Positions 1 through 4,380 of a DNA stretch of 5,309 nucleotides are shown piece after piece; the stretch's first letter is position 1, and every line of letters begins with the position of its first letter. The notes under the pieces are model-generated. The model did no database searches. It was not told where the DNA came from and saw only the letters and a list, made by a program, of their open reading frames with translations. Both the position numbers and the translations under genes were made by a program. The DNA is from M0108 sp044228695 (lineage in GTDB: Bacteria; Pseudomonadota; Gammaproteobacteria; Chromatiales; Chromatiaceae), in the NCBI GenBank assembly GCA_044228695.1, contig JBGAUK010000136.1:1-5309 (forward strand), given 5' to 3'.

Positions 1-1
1 C

Positions 2-52
2 GAGAGCGGCCAGTCCCGGGGTAAGATTGTTCTGGAAGGCTTTCCGGCCTGA
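2..52 (+). CDS. 3' end of a truncated gene, possibly a zinc-type alcohol dehydrogenase/quinone oxidoreductase (MDR superfamily)
   Basis: Reading from base 2 gives ESGQSRGKIVLEGFPA and then TGA at 50-52; the rest of the gene lies outside the window. The pattern 'SG..RGKIVL' close to a C-terminus resembles the end of medium-chain dehydrogenase/reductase proteins (NADPH:quinone oxidoreductase-like), where a final strand of the GKIVL type closes the catalytic domain. Only 16 residues are visible, so the family is a guess from one short motif. Reading from base 1 instead gives a 7-residue tail ending at a TAA (22-24), which looks like no family known to me. No T-tract terminator follows the stop; the nearest strong structure is the hairpin at 107-157. 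Confidence 0.45.
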   Translation, partial: ESGQSRGKIVLEGFPA

Positions 53-106
53 TGGTCCAGCGGGCACGCCCACCGCGCCCAACCATCAAGGGAACCCCCA
101 CCAGGA

Positions 107-157
107 AGCGGGACCCTACTTTGGGCCGTCGCAAAGGCCTGTTGGCGGGTCCGCGCT
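107..157 (+). other. Large imperfect hairpin between the upstream gene and csp
   Basis: AGCG plus GGACCC (107-116) can pair with GGGTCC plus CGCT (147-157) with one bulged G at 153. The 30-base loop holds a second small stem, GGCC (124-127) with GGCC (136-139). No T-run follows on the + strand, so it is not a typical intrinsic terminator. It could end the upstream transcript in a factor-dependent way, protect its 3' end, or lie in a long cold-shock leader if transcription of csp starts further upstream. The pairing is visible in the sequence; the role is unknown. Confidence 0.4.
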
Positions 158-178
158 GGGCGAAGAGGGCAGCACAGG

Positions 179-228
179 AAAAAAGCGAAGGAAAAAATCT
201 TGCGGAATTATTCAAGATTCGGCATCAT
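179..228 (+). promoter_or_regulatory. Possible promoter of the cold shock gene with A-tracts upstream
   Basis: A weak sigma70-like pair is visible: TTGCGG (200-205, 3 of 6 consensus bases) and CATCAT (223-228, 4 of 6), spaced 17 bp. Directly upstream lie two A6 tracts (179-184 and 192-197), which resemble an UP element that contacts the alpha subunit of RNA polymerase. If correct, the transcript would have a leader of only about 20 bases, far shorter than the roughly 160-base leader of E. coli cspA. The matches are modest, so this is a tentative call. Confidence 0.3.
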
Positions 229-256
229 GTTTAGTTCAATCCAGAGATTTACCGTA

Positions 257-460
257 ATGGCTATAGGCACAGTTAAGTGGTTCAGTGACGAAAAGGGCTT
301 TGGTTTCATCGCCCCTTCCGACGGCAGCAAGGACGTTTTCGTCCATCACAGCGCCGTTCAGGGTAGTGGCTTCAAGTCGCTGGCCGAGGGTCAAACCGTT
401 TCTTATAACGTTGAGCAAGGGCAGAAAGGCCCGAGCGCGACCAACGTCATACCCCAATAA
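257..460 (+). CDS. Cold shock protein, CspA family (single cold-shock domain)
   Basis: This 67-residue protein is one complete cold-shock domain, the usual length for CspA-type RNA chaperones that bind single-stranded RNA and DNA in the cytoplasm. It opens with MAIGTVKWFSDEKGFGFI. The RNP1 motif KGFGFI is at residues 13-18 and the RNP2 motif VFVHH at 27-31, with the nucleic-acid-binding aromatics W8, F15, F17, F28 and H30 in place. The start at 257 is chosen because homologues begin with M-x-x-GTVKWF. In-frame ATGs at 200 and 227 would add a tail that matches nothing in the family. The ribosome binding site is weak (CAGAG about 10 bases upstream). The gene stands alone, converges on glgX and ends before the hairpins at 463-523. 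Whether it is cold-induced or constitutive cannot be told from sequence, so no specific csp letter is given. Confidence 0.95.
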   Translation: MAIGTVKWFSDEKGFGFIAPSDGSKDVFVHHSAVQGSGFKSLAEGQTVSYNVEQGQKGPSATNVIPQ

Positions 461-462
461 AT

Positions 463-489
463 CCAGGGGGCCGTAGGCCCGTTACCTGG
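463..489 (+). other. Nested hairpin just after the csp stop codon
   Basis: CCAGG (463-467) pairs with CCTGG (485-489), and inside it GGGCC (468-472) pairs with GGCCC (476-480) around a GTA loop. It starts two bases after the csp stop and sits 8 bases before the main terminator. It has no T-run of its own. It probably acts as a 3' stabilising structure or as the first part of a tandem terminator. Confidence 0.45.
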
Positions 490-496
490 TGAGAAG

Positions 497-523
497 AAAG
501 CCCCGCACTTGTGCGGGGCTTTT
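497..523 (+). terminator. Intrinsic terminator between convergent csp and glgX, probably bidirectional
   Basis: A near-perfect inverted repeat has arms AAAGCCCCGCAC (497-508) and GTGCGGGGCTTT (511-522), with a GC-rich core. On the + strand the stem ends in four Ts (520-523). On the - strand it reads into CTTTCTTCTC. It lies 37 bases after csp and 112 bases beyond the end of glgX, so it can serve both converging genes, more clearly csp. Confidence 0.85.
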
Positions 524-634
524 GCATTTCAGGGCCTTCGCTCCAAAAGGGAAGTGCCCGCTCAGGCCAAACTGTACTGAACTGGACCGCCACTCAACCT
601 GGCCCACCCTTGAGACTCGCGTCCCCGGAAGGGC

Positions 635-2734
635 TTATCCGGCCCCACCAGCAACCAGCACGGCCAGGCCGCGACTTTCCACGCGATAATGGCGGCTGTC
701 CCGAAGGGGCCTGAGGGCATCCAACTCCCGGATGGCCTCGTCACCCACCTTGCCCGTATCGACAAAAACGCACCAGGCACCCTCCTCAAGGTGAGGCAAT
801 TCAAAATCGTGGGCCTCCCAGTGGGCATTGGCCATGAGGAAGATATCCTCGGCGCGACCGCCCGGGGCATTGCCCCTGAGGTGCATGGCCAGGCTATGGG
901 AGTTTTGGCTCCAATCAGGCTCCCCAAGGCGAAAGCCGTGCCAATGGATCTGGGCGCCCAGCCCCTCCCGGACCGTAAAGCTGTCGTATCTCAGCAGTTT
1001 ATGAGACTTACGGAAGGCGATCAACAAGCGAAAGAAGCGCATCAGGCTCCGATGGCTGGCACCCCGCTCCCAGTCCAGCCAACTGATGCGGTTATCCTGG
1101 CAGTAGGCGTTATTGTTGCCCCCCTGGGTGCGTCCCAGTTCGTCGCCGGCCAGAATCATCGGCACCCCACGCGCCAGTAGCAGGAGGGTCGCGAAATTGC
1201 GTACCTGCCGGTCCCGCAGCGCCTGAATCCCGGCATCCGCCACCGGCCCTTCATGACCGCAATTCCAGCTCAGGTTGTGCGAATCCCCGTCACGATTCTC
1301 TTCGCCATTGGCCAGGTTATGCTTTTCCTCGTAACTGACCAGGTCGGCCAGGGTGAAGCCGTCGTGGCTGGTGACAAAATTGATGCCATGACCGGGTTCA
1401 CGATCGCTCTGGAACAGATCCGAGCTCCCCGCTAGCCGCGTCGCCAGGTTGCCTACCATCCCCGGTTCACCCCGGACGAAACGGCGGATGTCGTCCCGGA
1501 ACCGGCCATTCCATTCCGCCCACCGCCCCCAGTTGGGGAAGCTGCCCACCTGATAGAGCCCGGCGGCATCCCAGGCCTCGGCGATCAGCTTGGTGTCGGC
1601 GAGCACCGGATCGCCGGCAATCTGCTCCAGCAAGGGGGGGCTGGCCAGGACATTGCCATCCTGGTCCCGACCCAGGATCGAGGCCAGGTCGAAGCGAAAG
1701 CCATCCACATGCATCTCCGTGACCCAGTAGCGCAGGCTGTCGAGGATGAAATGGCGGACGTAGGGATGGTTGCAGTTGATGGTATTGCCGCACCCGGAAA
1801 AATTCATGTAGCCGCCATCGCTGGCGAGCATGTAGTAGGTACTGTTGTCGATCCCCTTCATGGAGTAGGTGGGGCCCCGCTGATCGCCCTCCCCGCTATG
1901 GTTGTACACCACGTCGAGAATCACTTCGATGCCGGCGGCATGCATCGCCTTCACCAGATCCTTGAATTCGTTCACCTCGCTGCCCGGCCCGGCATCAGCG
2001 GCATAGCCGGCCTTGAGGGCGAAGAAGGACAGGGGGTGATAGCCCCAGAGGTTTCTCAGCGCCGAGCCATCCTCGGGATTGATGCGTTCGTTGTCCCCCT
2101 CGTCAAACTCGGTCACGGGCAACAGCTCCACCGCCGTGATACCCAGTTCGAGCAGATAGGGGATTTTTTCGATCAAGCCCCGGAAGGTACCCGGCCGCCG
2201 GACCTGGGAAGAAGGGTCCTGCGTGAAGCCGCGGACGTGCAACTCATAGATGACGGAATCGGCCATGGGCCGGTTGATGGGCTGATCCAGCCCCCAGTCG
2301 TAATCGCGGGCGACGATCAAGGCGCGGCGGTAGGCGTCCCGGGTGCGGCGGGTGCGGTTGCCCCAGGGCCGGGGGCTGTTGAGGGCAAGGGCATAAGGGT
2401 CCGCCAGACACAGGCGGGGGTCGAAGCGGTGCCGCATCCCGGTGCGGCCTTCGATCCTGTAGGCGTATTCGATACCAGGATTCAGCCCGGAGACGAAGGC
2501 ATGCCAGACATCGCCGGTCCGGTTGTGGTGGCGGTCCAGGGGAAAGGCGGCCATCTCGACCTTGCTGCCTGGCAGGAAGAGCAGCAGGGTAACGGCGGTG
2601 GCGTGACGGGAAAAGATCGCGAAGTTGATGCCGCCTCGCGCCACGGTCGCCCCAAAAGGCAGGGGGTGACCGCGCTCGAAACCAAAGTCCTCGGTTATGA
2701 CCGAAAGCAGATCCTGGCTGACTGGCTTAGGCAT
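635..2734 (-). CDS. glgX: Glycogen debranching enzyme GlgX (isoamylase-type, GH13)
   Basis: This 699-residue cytoplasmic enzyme should hydrolyse alpha-1,6 branches of glycogen or limit dextrin, releasing short maltooligosaccharides. There is no signal peptide, unlike secreted isoamylases. An N-terminal CBM48-like beta-sandwich spans about residues 18-105 (HPLPFGAT, GGINFAIFS). The GH13 (alpha/beta)8 barrel spans about 160-580, followed by a C-terminal beta domain. All four conserved GH13 regions are intact: DVVYNH (274-279), DGFRFDLA (344-351, nucleophile D349), AEAWDAAG (385-392, acid/base E386) and TSHDGF (455-460, stabiliser D458). The stretch after region III (YQVGSFPNWGRWAEWNGRFR, 394-413) and GDELGRTQGGNNNAYCQDN (530-548) are typical of GlgX/TreX. 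The length fits the family (about 650-720). The start is supported by GAGAGG (2741-2746, - strand) six bases before ATG. No other glycogen gene (glgA, B, C, P) is in the window, so the gene seems to stand alone. GlgX and TreX cannot be separated by sequence alone. Confidence 0.95.
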   Translation of the reverse strand: MPKPVSQDLLSVITEDFGFERGHPLPFGATVARGGINFAIFSRHATAVTLLLFLPGSKVEMAAFPLDRHHNRTGDVWHAFVSGLNPGIEYAYRIEGRTGMRHRFDPRLCLADPYALALNSPRPWGNRTRRTRDAYRRALIVARDYDWGLDQPINRPMADSVIYELHVRGFTQDPSSQVRRPGTFRGLIEKIPYLLELGITAVELLPVTEFDEGDNERINPEDGSALRNLWGYHPLSFFALKAGYAADAGPGSEVNEFKDLVKAMHAAGIEVILDVVYNHSGEGDQRGPTYSMKGIDNSTYYMLASDGGYMNFSGCGNTINCNHPYVRHFILDSLRYWVTEMHVDGFRFDLASILGRDQDGNVLASPPLLEQIAGDPVLADTKLIAEAWDAAGLYQVGSFPNWGRWAEWNGRFRDDIRRFVRGEPGMVGNLATRLAGSSDLFQSDREPGHGINFVTSHDGFTLADLVSYEEKHNLANGEENRDGDSHNLSWNCGHEGPVADAGIQALRDRQVRNFATLLLLARGVPMILAGDELGRTQGGNNNAYCQDNRISWLDWERGASHRSLMRFFRLLIAFRKSHKLLRYDSFTVREGLGAQIHWHGFRLGEPDWSQNSHSLAMHLRGNAPGGRAEDIFLMANAHWEAHDFELPHLEEGAWCVFVDTGKVGDEAIRELDALRPLRDSRHYRVESRGLAVLVAGGAG

Positions 2735-2900
2735 GTCCGTCCTCTCGCAATGGCCGCTGTTCGCCTCGGGCCCTCGACCTGGCGGTAAAGGGCCTCAGGG
2801 TTCGGGTGTCTCCAACATATATTCGCATGGCGGGACAGGCTGGGGGTGGGGATATTCAAACGCCGGGCCACCCATTTTGTGACGAGCATGGTCACGGGGC

Positions 2901-2929
2901 TTGACAGAGGCCTGATCGACGATTATTGT
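2901..2929 (+). promoter_or_regulatory. Sigma70-type promoter of the phasin gene
   Basis: A perfect -35 box TTGACA (2901-2906) is followed after exactly 17 bp by TATTGT (2924-2929, 4 of 6 consensus bases, including the key T, A and final T). The expected transcription start is around 2936-2938, giving a leader of about 55 bases before the phasin ATG at 2993. It is the best-formed promoter in the window. A TGC/GCA-rich repeat covers its start region. Confidence 0.75.
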
Positions 2930-2932
2930 GCA

Positions 2933-2962
2933 CTGCAACAATTGCTGCGCTGCACCAATTGC
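2933..2962 (+). promoter_or_regulatory. Direct repeat at the phasin transcription start, candidate operator
   Basis: Two 13-base copies, CTGCAACAATTGC (2933-2945) and CTGCACCAATTGC (2950-2962), differ at one base and are offset by 17 bases. The first copy extends into an imperfect palindrome GCA-N-CAATTG-N-TGC (2935-2948). Just before it, TGCACTGCA (2929-2937) forms another small dyad overlapping the end of the -10 box. Known operators of the PHA regulator PhaR upstream of phasin genes are TGC/GCA-rich, so this is a plausible PhaR-type site that would repress phasin until granules form. The repeat is seen directly; the regulator is inferred. Confidence 0.5.
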
Positions 2963-2992
2963 CCACTTACCCACCTACCTTGGAGATTGACC

Positions 2993-3358
2993 ATGAACAC
3001 GACCGATACCCTGAACACCGTCAAGGACTTTTCCATCAAGGGCATGGAGCGGATGACCAGCCTGAATGAGTTGAACATGAGCCTGTTCGATCGTATGGCC
3101 GCCCAGCAGATGGAGACCCTGAACATGCTGATGGAGCACGGCAAGCGTACCCTGACCCTGGCCACCGACGCCAAGGGCTACAACACCTTTCTGAAGGGCC
3201 AGATCGAGGCCGCCAAGGACCTGAGCGAGGAAGTGATGGCCAAGTCCAAAGCCGGCATGACCCTGGCGGGTCAGGTCAACGAGGACTACCGCGCCTGGTA
3301 CATGAGTAACCTGGCCGCGGTCAGCGCCGACCTGCGCAAGGCCGTCCCCGCCGTCTAA
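2993..3358 (+). CDS. Phasin family protein (PHA granule-associated)
   Basis: This 121-residue protein should coat polyhydroxyalkanoate granules in the cytoplasm, controlling their size and number and shielding the polymer surface. The sequence is almost wholly helical and amphipathic, with no cysteine and no proline until P119. It is very rich in methionine (11 residues) and has the phasin pattern of SLNELN-LFDRMAAQQMETLNMLMEHGKR (about residues 23-52) followed by a second charged helix, LKGQIEAAKDLSEEVMAKSK (67-86). There is no signal peptide or membrane span. At 121 residues it is shorter than the roughly 180-residue phasins of Cupriavidus but within the range of short proteobacterial phasins. 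The start at 2993 is preceded by TGGAGA with a 6-base spacer. The frame stays open upstream to an ATG at 2846, but that stretch contains the promoter. No PHA synthase or depolymerase gene is visible nearby. It is divergent from glgX. A non-PHA role is possible for phasin-like proteins. Confidence 0.85.
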   Translation: MNTTDTLNTVKDFSIKGMERMTSLNELNMSLFDRMAAQQMETLNMLMEHGKRTLTLATDAKGYNTFLKGQIEAAKDLSEEVMAKSKAGMTLAGQVNEDYRAWYMSNLAAVSADLRKAVPAV

Positions 3359-3382
3359 TAAGTGGTTGCCAAAAATGCCACG

Positions 3383-3400
3383 GGGTCCAGGGAGGGACCC
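3383..3400. terminator. Weak hairpin between convergent phasin and SMR genes
   Basis: GGGTCC (3383-3388) pairs with GGACCC (3395-3400) around a six-base loop. No T-run follows on the + strand. On the - strand a run of five Ts occurs, but about seven bases past the stem. It lies between the phasin stop (3358) and the exporter stop (3419) and may help end either transcript, though it is a poor intrinsic terminator. Confidence 0.3.
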
Positions 3401-3418
3401 GCCCGCCTTACGCCAGGA

Positions 3419-3745
3419 TCAAGGCGAAGCGGCGAACTTGAGGCCAAGAATCCCGACCAGGATGAGGCCGACGAAGAAGAAGCGCGCCAGCGTCGCCGGC
3501 TCGCTGAACAGCCAGATGCCCAAGAGAAAGGTGCCTACCGCGCCAATGCCGGTCCAGACCGCATAGGCCGTCCCCATGGGAATGGTCCTTTGCGCTAGGA
3601 GGAGCAAGGCCCCGCTCGCCACCATGCAGAGGACGGCGAAGCCGATCCAACCCCAGCGCGGACCCGCCGCCGTCATCCCATACTTGAGACCGACGGGCCA
3701 GCCCCATTCAAAGATCCCCGCCACGACCAGATAGAGCCAAGCCAT
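3419..3745 (-). CDS. Small multidrug resistance (SMR) family exporter, Gdx/SugE type
   Basis: This 108-residue inner-membrane protein has four predicted transmembrane helices (about 3-20, 32-51, 58-80 and 86-104). It should work as an antiparallel dimer exchanging protons for a small cation. Features point to the guanidinium-exporter (Gdx, formerly SugE) branch rather than the Qac/EmrE branch: the essential E13 in helix 1, W16, the GLK motif (19-21), S44, and GTAYAVWTGIGAVG (58-71), with Y61 and W64 where Gdx proteins have their binding-site aromatics. Length is normal. AAAGG lies 7 bases before the ATG on the - strand. The EWGWPVGLK form of helix 1 (13-21) with a proline is a subgroup feature, and some such proteins may act in heterodimers, but no second SMR gene is present here. 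Substrate is inferred from the family: guanidinium most likely, quaternary ammonium compounds as an alternative. The unusual leader is described separately. Confidence 0.88.
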   Translation of the reverse strand: MAWLYLVVAGIFEWGWPVGLKYGMTAAGPRWGWIGFAVLCMVASGALLLLAQRTIPMGTAYAVWTGIGAVGTFLLGIWLFSEPATLARFFFVGLILVGILGLKFAASP

Positions 3746-3769
3746 AGTTTCGCCTTTCGATGTCAGCCA

Positions 3770-3858
3770 GGGTACGCAACCCTTGGGGACATGATACCCA
3801 CTTGATCAAGCCGTAGGGGTACTCCCGCGACGGGTGCCGGGGGACTGACCACCGGTCA
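3770..3858 (-). promoter_or_regulatory. Structured leader of the SMR exporter gene, possible switching element
   Basis: On the - strand, upstream of the exporter ATG, two copies of GUACCC (3822-3817 and 3775-3770) can each pair with a single GGGUAU (3799-3794), so the two hairpins exclude each other. Further dyads are a 10-base perfect palindrome CTTGATCAAG (3801-3810), CCCG-TCG-CGGG (3824-3834) and TGACC-GGT-GGTCA (3846-3858). Relatives of this exporter are often controlled by guanidine riboswitches. I compared the sequence by eye with the guanidine-I, -II and -III consensus cores and did not find them. The pairings are real in sequence; a regulatory function is inference. Confidence 0.35.
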
Positions 3859-3879
3859 AAAAGGCAGCTTCTATCCCCA

Positions 3880-3930
3880 TCAATATATTAGTTCTTGCTT
3901 ATATACCGATATTACCCCATACTCTAATCA
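3880..3930. promoter_or_regulatory. AT-rich divergent promoter region of the SMR and microprotein genes
   Basis: This is the most AT-rich stretch of the intergenic region between two divergent genes, so promoters for both probably lie here. On the + strand TTGCTT (3895-3900) and CATACT (3918-3923, 4 of 6) are spaced 17 bp, and a good isolated -10-like TCTAAT is at 3923-3928. On the - strand several TATA-like words (around 3880-3905) could be -10 boxes but have no convincing -35 partner. The exact boxes are uncertain. Confidence 0.35.
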
Positions 3931-3981
3931 GTCCCAATGAAGATGTCGTTAGGTAACCCCCTCTCTTCAGCCGGAAATTTT

Positions 3982-3986
3982 AGGAG
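3982..3986 (+). promoter_or_regulatory. Ribosome binding site deciding the start of the microprotein gene
   Basis: AGGAG lies 9 bases before the ATG at 3996. An in-frame ATG at 3987 directly abuts this motif and is too close to be used with it, so the start at 3996 is preferred. Confidence 0.7.
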
Positions 3987-3995
3987 ATGACTCAC

Positions 3996-4130
3996 ATGAA
4001 CTTTGACACTTTGACTCTCGGCGGCTTTGTGCTCGCCTTCCTGGTGGCTGGCCTTATGATCGCCATACAGCGCAGTAACGAGAAGCTATCGGAACTGCAC
4101 CGCCGTATGCGCGGGTGCGGGGCCTGTTGA
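3996..4130 (+). CDS. Small single-span membrane protein of 44 residues, function unknown
   Basis: I do not recognise this protein. It reads MNFDTLTLGG, a hydrophobic segment of about 16 residues (FVLAFLVAGLMIAI and flanks, about 9-24), then a charged tail QRSNEKLSELHRRMRG and a Cys-containing end, CGAC (41-44). The positive tail predicts N-out, C-in topology in the inner membrane. Support for it being real: a strong AGGAG ribosome binding site, an AT-rich region upstream, coding that ends at TGA (4128-4130), and an intrinsic terminator downstream with no other gene between. It is thus a one-gene transcript, divergent from the SMR exporter. It could be a regulator or partner of a membrane complex, or a toxin-like small membrane peptide. 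No antitoxin RNA or protein is seen beside it. No function is assigned. Confidence 0.65.
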   Translation: MNFDTLTLGGFVLAFLVAGLMIAIQRSNEKLSELHRRMRGCGAC

Positions 4131-4155
4131 TCACCTCTTACTCAAGCCGCTAACC

Positions 4156-4192
4156 GGAGCCCTCCGAGGAGGACCCCCTGACCCGGGGCTCC
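4156..4192 (+). other. Hairpin in the 3' region of the microprotein transcript
   Basis: GGAGCCC (4156-4162) pairs with GGGCTCC (4186-4192). The enclosed sequence contains a smaller CCTCC/GGAGG dyad (4161-4165 and 4168-4172) that competes with the outer stem at two bases. It lies between the microprotein stop and its terminator, so the transcript would have a structured 3' untranslated region of about 110 bases, almost as long as the coding part. Confidence 0.4.
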
Positions 4193-4206
4193 TTGCCCCC
4201 CACCAG

Positions 4207-4244
4207 ACCGCCTGAACGGCCATCTGCCTTCAGGCGGTTTTTTT
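4207..4244 (+). terminator. Strong intrinsic terminator after the microprotein gene
   Basis: ACCGCCTGAA (4207-4216) pairs perfectly with TTCAGGCGGT (4229-4238), and the inner GGC (4218-4220) can pair with GCC (4226-4228). The stem runs into seven Ts (4238-4244). This is a textbook rho-independent terminator and isolates the microprotein transcript from the outer-membrane gene downstream. Confidence 0.92.
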
Positions 4245-4343
4245 ATGCCCGGCCAAACCATGGCTGCCCTTTCTTTTGGCACCAACACCCTGCAAAGCGG
4301 TATGCCCTGGTTTAGGAAAACATCCCTGCATAGGCTAAGCTTC

Positions 4344-4363
4344 GGTTGTTGCCGCAACAAACC
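4344..4363 (+). promoter_or_regulatory. Hairpin next to the ribosome binding site of the outer-membrane protein gene
   Basis: TTGTTG (4346-4351) pairs with CAACAA (4355-4360) around a CCG loop, extended by GG (4344-4345) with CC (4362-4363) past one bulged A. It ends 7 bases before the GGAG ribosome binding site (4371-4374). As RNA it could stabilise the message or affect ribosome access. As DNA it could be an operator dyad. No convincing promoter was seen between the preceding terminator and this point. Confidence 0.4.
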
Positions 4364-4380
4364 ACTCGCTGGAGTAACCG

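Noticed and set aside
200..256. Longer N-terminus for the cold shock protein, starting at the ATG at 200 or 227
   Set aside because: CspA-family proteins start right at the M-x-x-GTVKWF segment, and the extra 19 residues resemble nothing in the family. The stretch also carries the possible promoter.
689..1180. A 163-codon open frame on the + strand, opposite glgX
   Set aside because: It is another antisense shadow of the glgX C-terminal half, with no recognisable motif and no convincing ribosome site.
1709..2788. A 359-codon open frame on the + strand, opposite glgX
   Set aside because: It overlaps the intact, motif-complete glgX gene. Its translation is a low-complexity run of G, A, V, H and D with no domain, as expected of the antisense of a GC-rich gene.
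2846..2992. Longer N-terminus for the phasin, starting at the ATG at 2846
   Set aside because: The extension contains the TTGACA/TATTGT promoter and the repeat, while the ATG at 2993 has a good ribosome site at the right distance and gives a normal phasin start.
3408..3707. A second - strand frame overlapping the SMR exporter gene
   Set aside because: It overlaps the exporter in another frame, and its protein is rich in R, G and H with no membrane spans, unlike the clear four-helix exporter.
3801..3810. CTTGATCAAG as an FNR/Anr binding site
   Set aside because: FNR sites need TTGAT and ATCAA half-sites separated by four bases. Here the half-sites overlap with no spacer, so it is only a simple palindrome.
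3746..3900. A known guanidine riboswitch upstream of the SMR exporter gene
   Set aside because: The - strand was compared by eye with the guanidine-I core (CUGGUCCGAGAG), the paired ACGR loops of guanidine-II, and the guanidine-III core (GGACAAG). None is present. A covariance-model search would be needed to be sure.
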